Assembly: GCA_019348115.1 (NCBI GenBank)
Contig: JAHWKB010000004.1
Span: 1-38,794 of the forward strand
Direction of reading: 5' to 3'
Source of the DNA: Actinomycetota bacterium
GTDB lineage: Bacteria > Actinomycetota > Nitriliruptoria > Nitriliruptorales > Nitriliruptoraceae
DNA: 38,794 nucleotides
Below the pieces are notes generated by a model. That model made no database searches, was not told the DNA's origin, and saw only the letters and a list, made by a program, of their open reading frames with translations. Of this stretch, positions 18,163-26,552 are shown in pieces. Within the stretch, counting starts at the first letter, position 1, and each line of letters opens with the position of its first letter. The position numbers were made by a program, and so were the translations under genes.

Positions 18163-19454
18163 CAGCTGAAGACCTCCGCCTCGACCCGCATCACGCTCGC
18201 GACGTTGCGGACCCCCTCGGTCCCCTGCAGGTCGCGCACGCAGCTGCGGAGCGCCCCCTCCAGCGCCCGGTGGGTGATGAGGACGAGCTGGGCGCGGTCG
18301 CCCTGCCCCTCCTGCCAGACCTGCGCGATCGACACGTCGTTCTTGCCGAACGTCGTGGCGACGGCGGCGAGCACGCCGGCCGTGTCGTCGACGTCGAGGA
18401 GCACGTAGTACTGGGTCTGCAGCTCCTGGATGGGGCGGATGCTGCGACCGCGGTGCACCGACTCGACCGGCCCGCGCGTGGTCTGCTGGACGTTCCGCGC
18501 GGCGTCGATGAGGTCGCCGACGACGGCCGAGCCCGTGGGCAGCGCGCCGGCGCCGCGGCCGTAGAACATCAGCTCGCCGGCCGCGTCGGCCTCGACGTAG
18601 ATGGCGTTGAACGACTCCCGGACGGCGGCCAGGGGGTGGGCCTTGGGGAGGAAGGTCGGATGCACGCGGACGGCGACCTGGTCGTCGACCTCGCTCGCGA
18701 TGCCGAGGAGCTTGATGACGTAGCCCAGCCGGTCGGCGACGGAGATGTCGGTCGCGGTGACGTTCTCGATGCCCTCGCGGAACACGTCGTCTGCGTGGAC
18801 CTTGGAGTCGAACGCGAGGCTCGCCAGGATCGCGGTCTTCGACGCGGCGTCGTGGCCCCCGACGTCGGCGGTCGGATCGGCCTCGGCGTACCCGAGCCGT
18901 TGCGCCTCGGAGAGCACCGCGTCGTAGCTCGCCCCCTCCTCGGTCATCTTCGTGAGGATGTAGTTCGTGGTGCCGTTGAGGATCCCGACCACGCGACGGA
19001 CGCGGTCGCCGGCGAGCGACTGCTTGAGGGGGCGGATGATCGGGATGGCGCCGGCGACGGCCGCCTCGTACATGAGGTCGACACCGGACGACTCGGCGAG
19101 CTCGTAGAGCTCGGGACCCTCGTGGGCGACGAGCTCCTTGTTGGCGGTGACGACGGGCTTGCCGAGCTCGAGGGCGCGCCGGATGAGCCCTCCGGCGGGA
19201 TCGCGCCCGCCCATGACCTCGACGATCACGTCGACGTCGTCGGCCTCGACGACGGACAGCAGGTCGTCGGTGAACGCGTCGGCGGGGAGCGGGAGCTGGC
19301 GGTCCTTGGCGAGGTCGCGGACGCCCACGCGGGTCACGAGCAGCTGGCCTCCGACCCGGACCGCGATGTCGCGCGCCTCCCGGTCGAGGATCCGGACCAC
19401 GCCACCACCGACGGTGCCGCAGCCGAGCAGTCCGACGCGGATCACCTTCGCCAT
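18162..19454 (-). CDS. hom: Homoserine dehydrogenase
   Basis: NAD(P)H-dependent reduction of aspartate semialdehyde to homoserine, the branch point to threonine and methionine; 430 aa. The N-terminal Rossmann motif [11 protein letters not shown] lies at about 8-18. The catalytic domain has [39 protein letters not shown] and the lysine at [12 protein letters not shown]-terminal ACT domain begins near [18 protein letters not shown] (about residue 345 on), so threonine feedback inhibition is expected. ATG at 19454 with GGGAGG 4 bases upstream is preferred; the ORF-track start adds 12 residues. Coupled to thrC. Confidence 0.97.
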   Translation of the reverse strand: MAKVIRVGLLGCGTVGGGVVRILDREARDIAVRVGGQLLVTRVGVRDLAKDRQLPLPADAFTDDLLSVVEADDVDVIVEVMGGRDPAGGLIRRALELGKPVVTANKELVAHEGPELYELAESSGVDLMYEAAVAGAIPIIRPLKQSLAGDRVRRVVGILNGTTNYILTKMTEEGASYDAVLSEAQRLGYAEADPTADVGGHDAASKTAILASLAFDSKVHADDVFREGIENVTATDISVADRLGYVIKLLGIASEVDDQVAVRVHPTFLPKAHPLAAVRESFNAIYVEADAAGELMFYGRGAGALPTGSAVVGDLIDAARNVQQTTRGPVESVHRGRSIRPIQELQTQYYVLLDVDDTAGVLAAVATTFGKNDVSIAQVWQEGQGDRAQLVLITHRALEGALRSCVRDLQGTEGVRNVASVMRVEAEVFS

Positions 19455-19511
19455 GGAGCCTCCCGGTTCCTCGGGGACGTCGCCGCCCACCGCTCGGCGG
19501 ACGGATGGCCG

Positions 19512-19517
19512 AGCCTA
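19512..19517 (-). promoter_or_regulatory. Candidate -10 box (TAGGCT) for hom-thrC
   Basis: Minus-strand TAGGCT overlaps the TAG stop of the GNAT gene about 60 bases before hom, the same arrangement seen before glyA. Suggests hom-thrC can be expressed apart from argS-lysA. No -35 recognised. Confidence 0.3.
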
Positions 19518-20354
19518 CCGGCGGCCCGGCGGGGCCGAACCGGCGGCGGTCGCGCCCCAGACGGTCCCCACCGCGACGAACCGGAGCCGCGCGTAGAGCC
19601 GCTCGGCGTCGGATCCGTGGTCGACGAGGAGGAGGAGCCGGTCGTCCGGGTAGGCCTCCCGGTGGGCACCCGACGCGACCGCGACCAGATGGCTGGCGAT
19701 GCCGAGCCGGCGGTGGACGGCATGGGTCACGACGTCGTCCACCGCGGCCGTGCCCGCGCCGTCGCGCCACACGCCGGCGGACCCGACCGGGACGCCGTAG
19801 CGGTACGCGAGCCAGGCGCCGCCACGGCCGTGCGTCGCGAGCTCGCGGAGCTGGTCCGTGCGCCACGTCCAGAACCCGCCGTCGCCGCCGGCGTCGGAGA
19901 TCCGCAGTGCCCGGACGCCCCACCAGTGCTCGTCGCGGCCGGCCCGGACGACCTCGACGCCGGCGGTCAGCGGCACGACGGGGCGCGGCTCGTCGTCGAG
20001 CGCCATCACGGTCCACCGCTCGATCGTGAGGTCGAGCTCGTGCGCCGCGGTCGCGAGTCGCTGCGCGTAGGTACCCGCGTCGGCGAACGAGGCGTCGGTC
20101 TCCCAGCGGACCTCGACGTGGTCGATGCCGCCGAGGTGGCCCAGCCGCTCGGCGAAGGCCTGCCTCCAACGTGCCAGCTCCTGCGGCTGGACGGCCCCGT
20201 CCACGTGGAGGGCGTTGCCGCGGCGGAAGTCCTGGCGGGATGCCGTCTGCAGGACGACGTGTCCCGGCCCGGGGGCGACCAGCGTGAGCGGCGTGAGCGA
20301 GGCACGGACCGCCCGCAGCCCCGGCGTGTCCGCGAGTCGGGCGACGGAGGTCAC
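19515..20354 (-). CDS. GNAT-family N-acetyltransferase
   Basis: Acetyl-CoA-dependent acyltransferase-like protein of 279 aa; substrate unknown. The C-terminal half has the GNAT core: [19 protein letters not shown], then [21 protein letters not shown], where the motif A position expected to read R/QxxGxG/A appears as RRLGIA, then [21 protein letters not shown]. The N-terminal ~130 residues look like a degenerate GNAT-like domain, so this may be a tandem GNAT. GTG at 20354 overlaps the lysA stop as GTGA. It separates lysA from hom, which are usually adjacent in actinomycetes. Confidence 0.84.
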   Translation of the reverse strand: MTSVARLADTPGLRAVRASLTPLTLVAPGPGHVVLQTASRQDFRRGNALHVDGAVQPQELARWRQAFAERLGHLGGIDHVEVRWETDASFADAGTYAQRLATAAHELDLTIERWTVMALDDEPRPVVPLTAGVEVVRAGRDEHWWGVRALRISDAGGDGGFWTWRTDQLRELATHGRGGAWLAYRYGVPVGSAGVWRDGAGTAAVDDVVTHAVHRRLGIASHLVAVASGAHREAYPDDRLLLLVDHGSDAERLYARLRFVAVGTVWGATAAGSAPPGRR

Positions 20355-21691
20355 AGGATGGCGTCGCGGGCGACGACGTCCTCGTAGGTCTCGCGGCGCT
20401 GGAGGGTGCGCACCTCGCCGGCGCGCACGAGCACCGCGGCGGGACGCGGCAGACGGTTGTAGTTCGACGCCATCGAGGCGGTGTAGGCCCCGGTCGCCGC
20501 GACGGCGAGGAGGTCGCCCGGCGCGAGGTCGGCGGGGAGCGGCACGCGGTCGCGCACGAGGTCACCCGACTCGCAGTGCTTGCCCACGACGGTGCAGACC
20601 TCGAGCTCCCCGGCGACGGAGCGGTTCACGAGGGCGACGTCGTGCTCGGCCTGGTAGAGCGCCGGCCGGATGTTGTCGCTCATCCCGCCGTCCACCGAGA
20701 CGTAGGTGGTCATGCCTTCGAGCCGCTTGACCGTGCCGATCTCGTAGAGCGTGACGACCGCCGGCGCGATGATCGCGCGGCCCGGCTCGACCGCGAGCTG
20801 CGGGCGCGGGTAGCCGTGCTCCTCGCAGGCGCGGTCCACCGCGGCCAGCACGGCCTCGCCGTAGCGGCCGATCGGGACCGGGTCGTCGGCGGAGGTGTAG
20901 CGGACGCCCATGCCGCCGCCGAGGTTGCACTCCGCGAGCGTCACACCGAGCTCGTCGCGCCAGCGGGCGAGGAGCGCGATCAGGACCTCCGCGTTGGCGA
21001 CGAACGGGTCGGTGCCGAAGATCTGCGAGCCGATGTGGGCGTGGATGCCCACCACGTCGACGTGGCGCAGCTCGGCGGTCCGGCGCATGGCCGTGTCGGC
21101 GAGACCGAGCGAGAGCGTGAAGCCGAACTTGGAGTCGTCGTGGCCCGTGCGGGTGTACTCGTGGGTGTGCGCGTCGATGCCGGGGGTGATCCGGAGCCAC
21201 GTCGCGAAGGTGTGGTCGAGCTCGTCGCCAACGTTCTCGAGGCGCTCGAGCTCCTCGAAGCTGTCCGCGACGACGCGACCGACCCCGAGCTGGGCCGCCA
21301 TGCGGAGCTCGGCGAGCGACTTGTTGCTGCCGTGGAAGACGACCCGGTCCATCGGGACGCCGGCGACCTTCGCCGTGTGGAGCTCGCCGCCGGAGACGAC
21401 GTCGACCCACAGTCCCTCCTCCGCGACGATCTGGAGGATCCCGACGGCGCACCACGCCTTCGAGGCGTAGGCGACCCAGACGTCCGGGAAGGCGTCGACG
21501 TACGCCCGGCAGCGCGTGCGGAGGTCCTCCTCGTCGACGACCCACAGCGGTGTCCCGTGCGACGCCGCCAGATCCGCGACGTCGACGCCGCCGATGCGCA
21601 GCCGGCCGGCGTCGTCGCGGGCGGAGGTGAGGGGCCACGGCGAGTCGGTGAGCGGCTCCCTCGCCAGCTCGGAGGGCACGTCCGTGGTCAC
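20351..21691 (-). CDS. lysA: Diaminopimelate decarboxylase
   Basis: PLP fold-III enzyme that decarboxylates meso-diaminopimelate to L-lysine, the last step of lysine synthesis; 446 aa. The PLP lysine is Lys78 in VAYASKAW. Also visible are [26 protein letters not shown], the phosphate-binding [16 protein letters not shown], and the partner-site [10 protein letters not shown], where the cysteine faces the other subunit's active site. GTG at 21691 overlaps the argS stop as GTGA, matching the usual actinobacterial argS-lysA pair. The product ends [14 protein letters not shown], typical of the family. Confidence 0.97.
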   Translation of the reverse strand: MTTDVPSELAREPLTDSPWPLTSARDDAGRLRIGGVDVADLAASHGTPLWVVDEEDLRTRCRAYVDAFPDVWVAYASKAWCAVGILQIVAEEGLWVDVVSGGELHTAKVAGVPMDRVVFHGSNKSLAELRMAAQLGVGRVVADSFEELERLENVGDELDHTFATWLRITPGIDAHTHEYTRTGHDDSKFGFTLSLGLADTAMRRTAELRHVDVVGIHAHIGSQIFGTDPFVANAEVLIALLARWRDELGVTLAECNLGGGMGVRYTSADDPVPIGRYGEAVLAAVDRACEEHGYPRPQLAVEPGRAIIAPAVVTLYEIGTVKRLEGMTTYVSVDGGMSDNIRPALYQAEHDVALVNRSVAGELEVCTVVGKHCESGDLVRDRVPLPADLAPGDLLAVAATGAYTASMASNYNRLPRPAAVLVRAGEVRTLQRRETYEDVVARDAIL

Positions 21692-23487
21692 ATCCGCTCC
21701 GGCGCGGACACCCGCAGGATCGCCAGGACGTTGCCGAGGACCTGCTTCGCGGCGACCGCGAGCCAGTAGCGCGCACGGCCGAGCTCCTCGGCGGCGGCGC
21801 GCTCGTCGTCGGCGAGGTCGTCCGAGGGGAGGATGCGGCACTCGGTGTAGAAGCGGTGGAACGACGAGGCGAGCTCCTCGGCGTAGCGGGTGAGCCGCTG
21901 GGTGGCGCGGAGCTCGGCGGCGTCGGCGATGACCCCGGGGAGCTCGGCGAGCTTGCGCACGAGCTCCTGCTCCGCCGGGGCGGTGAGCAGGCCGAGGTCG
22001 GCGTCGGCCAGCTCCCCGTGCGCGAAGCCGCGCTCGTCGGCGAGACGGATCAGCGAGTTGATGCGCGCGAAGGCGTACTGCACGTAGTAGACGGGGTTCT
22101 CCATCGACTGCTTCACGACCTCGTCGAGGTCGAAGTCGACGGTCGTGTCGAGGCTCTGGCGCAGGAAGTGGTAGCGGGTGACGTCGCTCCCGACCTCCTC
22201 GACCACCTCGTCGAGGGTGATGAGCTCGCCGGCGCGCTTGGACATCCTGACGGGCTCGCCGCCGCGGAGGAGGTTCACGAGCTGGCCGATGCGGATCTCG
22301 AGCCGGTCCTGGGGGATGCCGAGCGACCGCGCCGCGGCCTTCAGCCGGCCGACGTAGCCGTGGTGGTCCGCGCCGAGGAGGTAGATGAGGCGGGTGTGGT
22401 CGCGGTTCCACTTGTCGCGGAAGTAGGCGCAGTCGGCCGCGAAGTAGGTCGGCCGGCCGTCGGAGCGGACGAGCACGCGGTCCTTGTCGTCGCCGTAGGT
22501 GGTGGTGCGCAGGAAGAGGGCGCCGTCCTCCTCGTAGGTCTCGCCCTTGGCGCGGAGGTCCTCGATGGTCTGCTCGACGGCGCCCTGGTCGTGCATGACG
22601 CGCTCGCTGAACCACACGTCGAACTCGACGCCCATCGCGCGGAGCACGTCGGCGATGTGGTCGCGCATCTTGCGGACGCCGATCTCGCCGATCTTCGCCG
22701 CGAGCGACGGCTCGACGCGCTCCTCGGCGGCAGCGTCGTGCGGCCCGTCGGCGGCGCGCTCGCGCACGCGCCTGATCGACAGCTCCCCGGTGATCGGCTG
22801 GTCCTCGGGGAAGTGGATGCCGTCGCCGACGGTGAAGAAGTCCTCGCCGAACTCGAGGCGGATCTCGCGGGCGAGGTCGTGGATGTACTCGCCCCGGTAG
22901 TGGTCGTCGTCGAGCTCCTCGCCGCGGGCGACGAGCACGATGGACTCTCCGAAGCGACGGACCTGCTCGCCCGCGTCGTTGACGTAGTACTCACGCACGA
23001 CGCCGTGGCCGTCGGCCGCGAGCAGCTCCGCGAGCGCATCGCCGGTGGCCGCCCACCGGCCGGCGCCCACGTGGAGCGGACCGGTCGGGTTCGCCGAGAC
23101 GAACTCGATGTTGATCATCTCGCGCTGGCCGGCGTCGCGCTGGCGTCGGCCGTAGGCGTCGCCCTTGGCGACGACGGTCCGCACGACCTCCTCGAAGTAG
23201 GCGTGCGAGAGCCGGAAGTTCACGAAGCCGGGGCCGGCGAGGTCGACGGACTCGACGGCCTCGGGCAGCTCGATGTGGTCGATGATCGCCTGCGCGATGT
23301 CGCGGGGCGGGCGCCGCGCCGGCTTGGCCAAGCGCAACGCGACCGTCGTGGCCCAGTCGCCGTGCTCGGGCTGGCGCGGCCGCTCGAACTCCGGGTCCGC
23401 CGCCGGCAGGCCGGCCGCCTCGAGGGCCTTCGTGACGCGGGTGGCGAGCTCGGCCAGCACCGGGTCGAGGTCTTCGGGACGGGCCAT
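21688..23487 (-). CDS. argS: Arginyl-tRNA synthetase
   Basis: Class Ia aminoacyl-tRNA synthetase charging tRNA-Arg with arginine; 599 aa. An N-terminal Add-1 domain (about 1-110) contacts the tRNA elbow. The HIGH-like motif is SANPTGPLHVGAGRWAATGD (HVGAGR at 139-144), and KMSKS is represented by VRMSKRAG. The C-terminal DALR anticodon domain starts near NPVYYVQYAFARINSLIR. ATG at 23487 replaces the ORF-track start, which adds 31 residues. It heads the argS-lysA-GNAT string. A tRNA-Arg gene lies about 650 bases upstream on the other strand. Confidence 0.97.
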   Translation of the reverse strand: MARPEDLDPVLAELATRVTKALEAAGLPAADPEFERPRQPEHGDWATTVALRLAKPARRPPRDIAQAIIDHIELPEAVESVDLAGPGFVNFRLSHAYFEEVVRTVVAKGDAYGRRQRDAGQREMINIEFVSANPTGPLHVGAGRWAATGDALAELLAADGHGVVREYYVNDAGEQVRRFGESIVLVARGEELDDDHYRGEYIHDLAREIRLEFGEDFFTVGDGIHFPEDQPITGELSIRRVRERAADGPHDAAAEERVEPSLAAKIGEIGVRKMRDHIADVLRAMGVEFDVWFSERVMHDQGAVEQTIEDLRAKGETYEEDGALFLRTTTYGDDKDRVLVRSDGRPTYFAADCAYFRDKWNRDHTRLIYLLGADHHGYVGRLKAAARSLGIPQDRLEIRIGQLVNLLRGGEPVRMSKRAGELITLDEVVEEVGSDVTRYHFLRQSLDTTVDFDLDEVVKQSMENPVYYVQYAFARINSLIRLADERGFAHGELADADLGLLTAPAEQELVRKLAELPGVIADAAELRATQRLTRYAEELASSFHRFYTECRILPSDDLADDERAAAEELGRARYWLAVAAKQVLGNVLAILRVSAPERM

Positions 23488-23518
23488 CGAGGGTCCCCTC
23501 GGGGATCGCGGGTCGCTG

Positions 23519-23542
23519 GAGGCGCGCCGGAGGCGGCGCCTC
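23519..23542 (-). other. Hairpin in the argS leader
   Basis: GAGGCGC pairs with GCGCCTC over a 10-base loop, between the candidate TACGCT box and the argS start. It would lie in the 5' untranslated RNA. No T-box or known riboswitch elements were recognised, so a role in control is only possible. Confidence 0.3.
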
Positions 23543-23555
23543 GCGTTCGCTCCCG

Positions 23556-23561
23556 AGCGTA
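23556..23561 (-). promoter_or_regulatory. Candidate -10 box (TACGCT) for argS-lysA
   Basis: Minus-strand TACGCT lies 69 bases before the argS ATG in non-coding sequence. The same hexamer appears upstream of rpmE, the cystathionine beta-synthase gene and the small membrane-protein gene. Confidence 0.4.
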
Positions 23562-23576
23562 CGGGGACGCCCGGGA

Positions 23577-23598
23577 CCACCGGAACTCGGCCCGGTGG
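23577..23598 (-). terminator. Hairpin after the response-regulator gene
   Basis: CCACCGG and CCGGTGG flank an 8-base loop starting 9 bases past the response-regulator stop, just upstream of the argS promoter candidate. Likely transcript end; no T tract. Confidence 0.5.
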
Positions 23599-23607
23599 GT
23601 GCCAGCG

Positions 23608-23976
23608 TCAGCGCTTGGTGAGCTCCGCGACGAGGTCGAGCAGATCGATGGGGTCGAACGGCTTCGTGATGTAGGCCTCGGCGCCGAGCTCGGTGCCGCG
23701 CTGGAGGTCGTCGTCCTGGGCGCGGGCCGACAGGAAGACCACGGGGACGTGCTTGAGGTCCTCGTCCTCCTTGAGCTCGGCGAGGACCTGCCAGCCGTTC
23801 TTCCTCGGCATCATGATGTCGAGGAGGACGAGGTCGGGACGGAAGGCCCGGGCCTGCTCGAGAGCCTCGACCCCGTCGCCGGCGAGCGCGACCTCGTAGC
23901 CCTCCATCTCGAGGTTGACCTGCAGCAGCCGCTGGATGACGGGGTCGTCGTCGACCGCCAGCACCTTCGCCGCCAC
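23608..23976 (-). CDS. Stand-alone response regulator (receiver domain only)
   Basis: A 122-aa CheY-like receiver with no output domain. The acidic pocket is AVDDDP (Asp9/10), the phospho-acceptor is Asp53 in LVLLDIMMPRKNG, the switch Ser is in VVFLSARAQ, and the invariant Lys is in AYITKPFDP. GTG at 23976 has GGAGG 6 bases upstream and starts directly with the first beta strand; the ORF-track start adds 10 residues. No kinase is adjacent. The two kinases in the window (27323 and 37530) are candidate partners only by proximity. Likely monocistronic, with TACCGT upstream and a hairpin downstream. Confidence 0.93.
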   Translation of the reverse strand: MAAKVLAVDDDPVIQRLLQVNLEMEGYEVALAGDGVEALEQARAFRPDLVLLDIMMPRKNGWQVLAELKEDEDLKHVPVVFLSARAQDDDLQRGTELGAEAYITKPFDPIDLLDLVAELTKR

Positions 23977-24032
23977 GTGTCGCCTCCTGAAGGGATCCCG
24001 CCGCACGTCCGAGCCTCCGCGCGGGCGAGCGC

Positions 24033-24038
24033 ACGGTA
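24033..24038 (-). promoter_or_regulatory. Candidate -10 box (TACCGT) for the response regulator
   Basis: Minus-strand TACCGT lies about 57 bases before the GTG start, in non-coding DNA. Supported by the hexamer only. Confidence 0.33.
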
Positions 24039-24099
24039 GCCCCTCGGGATGCCGGCGTCGCAGCGCCCCACCACCCCTGGAGCACGCCTGCGGGGCCGT

Positions 24100-24113
24100 G
24101 GCCCCATGGGGCC
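24100..24113. other. 14-base perfect palindrome upstream of tRNA-Arg
   Basis: GGCCCCATGGGGCC is its own complement. It lies 6-19 bases ahead of a candidate TACCGT box for the tRNA, where a -35 or an operator would be. It may be chance in GC-rich sequence. Confidence 0.22.
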
Positions 24114-24118
24114 CGTGG

Positions 24119-24124
24119 TACCGT
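24119..24124 (+). promoter_or_regulatory. Candidate -10 box (TACCGT) for tRNA-Arg
   Basis: TACCGT ends 13 bases before the first tRNA base, a spacing that suits a short 5' leader removed by RNase P. No clear -35. Confidence 0.4.
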
Positions 24125-24137
24125 CCTGCCCCGACGC

Positions 24138-24209
24138 GCCCCCGTAGCTCAGTGGATAGAGCACCGGCCTCCGGAGCCGGAAGCGTAGGTTCGATTCCTA
24201 CCGGGGGTA
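24138..24209 (+). tRNA. tRNA-Arg, anticodon CCG
   Basis: A complete cloverleaf can be folded by eye. The acceptor stem GCCCCCG pairs with CGGGGGT (one G-U pair at the top), the D stem is GCTC/GAGC, and the anticodon stem is CCGGC/GCCGG with loop CTCCGGA. The anticodon is CCG, reading CGG arginine codons. The variable loop is 4 bases and the T arm is GTAGG-TTCGATT-CCTAC. The discriminator is A, and CCA is not encoded (the next bases are CTC). It is followed by a hairpin. Confidence 0.96.
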
Positions 24210-24213
24210 CTCA

Positions 24214-24238
24214 GCCGGCCAGCACGGGGATGGCCGGC
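24214..24238 (+). terminator. Hairpin after tRNA-Arg
   Basis: GCCGGCCA and TGGCCGGC form an 8-bp stem with a 9-base loop, 4 bases after the tRNA. Probable terminator of the tRNA transcript; no T tract. Confidence 0.5.
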
Positions 24239-24307
24239 CGCCGGACCGTCGTCCTGTGCGGCTCCGACCGGGCATGATGTCGACGGCCCCGCGGGATGGG
24301 AGGGTCC

Positions 24308-25126
24308 GTGGCCGGTGAGGTGGCGTCATGCACCCCGGCGGACGCCGCCCTGTCATCACTCGTGGACGACGTCACGGCGCTCTCCCGTGATGCGCCACTC
24401 GACGCGCGGGTCCCGGGCCTGGAATGGAACGTGGGCGACGTCCTCGCCCACCTCGCCGTGCAGGTCGAACGCTTCCGGGACTTCGTGACCGGTGACCGTT
24501 CTCCAGACGACGACGTCGCCGTTGTGCCGGACGGGCCCGTCCCGGTCGTCGTCGCCGAGGTCAACCGCCGGCTCATCGCCAGCGTCGACCACCGGGACGC
24601 GGCCGTGCTCAACGACCGCCTGCGCGCAGCGGTGGCCGACTACCTCTCCGTCACGGCCACGGTGCCTCGGTCGACGCCGTTCCGGTCGTGGGAGTGCGGG
24701 ACCGACGTGGGTGGCGCCACGGCCATCCTCGTCGCGGAGATGCTTGTGCACGGACTCGATCTCGCGCGTGGCCTCGGCACGGCTTGGAGGATCGTCCCTT
24801 CGCACGCCTCACTGGCTCTGCCGACCGTCTGGGCTCTCCTCCCGGCCTACCTCGATCCCGTCGCCACCCGCCATGTCCGTGCGAGCCTCGCGTTCGCGCC
24901 CCGCGGGATGCCTGGCGTGCGCGTGTCGGTCGATGGCGGCGTAGCCGAGGTGGTTCCCGACGTGGGTCCCGTCGACTGCCGGATCCACGCGCGACCGGAC
25001 GACCTCCTGCTCCTGTCCTTCGGTCGAGTCGCTCTGGGAGGCCTCGTGAAGCGAGGCCGGCTCTGGGTTTCCGGCCGACGCCCGTGGATGGGTCTCCCGG
25101 CGCCGTCGTGGTTCCTTCCACCGTGA
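24308..25126 (+). CDS. Maleylpyruvate isomerase-fold (MDMPI) family protein, second copy
   Basis: A 272-aa protein of the mycothiol-dependent maleylpyruvate isomerase/DinB-like family. WNVGDVLAHLAVQVERFRDFVTG matches the N-terminal helix with its likely metal-binding histidine, and EMLVHGLDLARGLG gives the second HxxD site. A C-terminal SCP2-like part spans about residues 195-262 (VRVSVDGGVAEVV, DDLLLLSFGRVALGGLVKRG). GTG at 24308 is preferred for GGAGG 4 bases upstream; the ATG at 24296 would add 4 residues and has no ribosome site. Its stop overlaps the next gene's start as GTGA, so it is made together with the cyclase fusion. It differs clearly from the copy at 9177. Confidence 0.8.
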   Translation: MAGEVASCTPADAALSSLVDDVTALSRDAPLDARVPGLEWNVGDVLAHLAVQVERFRDFVTGDRSPDDDVAVVPDGPVPVVVAEVNRRLIASVDHRDAAVLNDRLRAAVADYLSVTATVPRSTPFRSWECGTDVGGATAILVAEMLVHGLDLARGLGTAWRIVPSHASLALPTVWALLPAYLDPVATRHVRASLAFAPRGMPGVRVSVDGGVAEVVPDVGPVDCRIHARPDDLLLLSFGRVALGGLVKRGRLWVSGRRPWMGLPAPSWFLPP

Positions 25127-26472
25127 TCCGGTACGCGCGCAACGGCCGAGCGCACATCGCCTACGACGTCCGCGAGCAACTCGCTGGGGAACCGCGGGAC
25201 CTACTGATGGTCTCGGAGGGCTTCGTGCCGTTCGAGACCATGGACGATCTCCCTTCCCTCGCCCGGGTGCTGCGTCGCCTGACCACGTTCAGCCGGGTCA
25301 TCCTGTTCGACCGTCGCGGCATCGGCCTCTCGGACCCGTTCCATGCGACGGAGTCCCCTTCGCTCGAGGACTGGGTCCAGGACGCGGTCACCGTCCTGGA
25401 CGCCGTGGGCTCCGCCCAGGTCTCCGTCCTCGGGTCGGTCGAGACCTCCACCATCGCCACCCTCTTGGCGGCGACGCGACCGGATCGCGTGCGCAGTCTC
25501 GTCCTGATCAACTCGGCTGCCCGGGCCACGCCGACCGACGGGTACGAGCACGGCCATCCCCCCGAAGTGGTCGACGCGCTGATCGATTTCACGACCTCGA
25601 TCGAAGGCGGCGACGGAGAACCCGCCGGCCTGGTGGCACCGAGCGCCGTCGGCGACCCGGTGTTCCACCGCTGGTGGGAGCGGGCCGGCCGGCTCGGTGC
25701 GAGCCCCGCGACCGCGCGGGCCTTGCTCCGCATGGCAGTCCTCGCCGACCTGCGGCCCGTCCTGCCGACGATCGGCTGCCCCGTGCTCGTCCTGCGGAGG
25801 CGCGAGGACCCGCTCGTATCGTCGGGTATGGCGCGCTACGTCGCCGACCACGTCCGTGAGGGCCGCTTCGTGGAGGTCCCCGGTGCGGACAACCTATGGT
25901 TCGTCGGGGACACCGACCCGCTCCTCGACGAGATCGAGCGGTTCCTGACCGGACGTCTCAGCGCGGTCGACGCCGATCGCACGTTCGCGACGATCGTGTT
26001 CACCGACATCGTGGGATCTACCGCCCTGGTGAACCACCTCGGCGAGCAACGGTGGCGCTCCCGACTCGACGCGCACGACGACATGGTGCGTCGACAGCTC
26101 GACCGCGCCGGCGGCCGCGAGATCAAATCCACGGGTGACGGGTTCCTCGCCACCTTCACGGGCCCGGCGCAGGCACTCGAGTGCGCGCAGGCGATGCGCG
26201 CCGGAGCCGCACAGCTGGGCCTGCGATTGCGCATCGGGATGCACGCCGGGGAGTTCGACCTTCGCGGCGGGGACATCAGCGGGGCGAACGTCCACGTCGC
26301 CGCGCGGGTCGCCGCCCTTGCCGGCCCGGATGAGATCCTCGTCACGGGGACCATCCAGGGCGTGCTTTCCGGTCACGCCGTCGCCTTCGAGCCCCACGGG
26401 ACGCACGAGCTGCGCGGCTTCCCGGAGCCGTGGCCGCTCTACCGCGCGCTCCCGCCCGTCGCCACCCGATGA
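25123..26472 (+). CDS. Alpha/beta-hydrolase-like domain fused to class III adenylyl cyclase
   Basis: A 449-aa fusion of the layout known in mycobacterial Rv1900c (LipJ). Residues ~1-278 have an alpha/beta-hydrolase fold: ILFDRRGIGLSDP is conserved, but the nucleophile elbow reads LGSVETS (Val106 where Ser is expected) and the catalytic His position reads GADNLWF (Asn257). The hydrolase part is therefore probably inactive and may be a sensor. Residues ~285-449 are a class III cyclase: metal Asp295 (FTDIVGST) and Asp339 (KSTGDGF), adenine-selecting Lys335 and Asp384, Arg395 in VHVAAR. The usual transition-state Asn is His391, as remembered for this subfamily. Product expected: cAMP. GTG at 25123 overlaps the upstream stop (GTGA); the long ORF-track extension is spurious. 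Confidence 0.9.
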   Translation: MIRYARNGRAHIAYDVREQLAGEPRDLLMVSEGFVPFETMDDLPSLARVLRRLTTFSRVILFDRRGIGLSDPFHATESPSLEDWVQDAVTVLDAVGSAQVSVLGSVETSTIATLLAATRPDRVRSLVLINSAARATPTDGYEHGHPPEVVDALIDFTTSIEGGDGEPAGLVAPSAVGDPVFHRWWERAGRLGASPATARALLRMAVLADLRPVLPTIGCPVLVLRRREDPLVSSGMARYVADHVREGRFVEVPGADNLWFVGDTDPLLDEIERFLTGRLSAVDADRTFATIVFTDIVGSTALVNHLGEQRWRSRLDAHDDMVRRQLDRAGGREIKSTGDGFLATFTGPAQALECAQAMRAGAAQLGLRLRIGMHAGEFDLRGGDISGANVHVAARVAALAGPDEILVTGTIQGVLSGHAVAFEPHGTHELRGFPEPWPLYRALPPVATR

Positions 26473-26552
26473 CCGACCGATGGCGCCAACGGGTGCCCCG
26501 GCGCGGCCTCCGGTAGCCGACGAGCGGCACGCATCGGACGTGACCGAGCCGG

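Noticed and set aside
17107-20565. 1152-residue minus-strand ORF
   Set aside because: Only its C-terminal third is a protein (thrC); the rest is an Arg/Pro-rich shadow of hom, GNAT and lysA in another frame.
23060-23110. Broken HIGH motif in ArgRS (HVGAGR)
   Set aside because: Actinobacterial ArgRS commonly lacks the second His of HIGH; not a sign of inactivity.
24138-24300. Genomic island integrated at tRNA-Arg
   Set aside because: No copy of the tRNA 3' end or integrase gene was noticed downstream; the following genes have the normal high GC.
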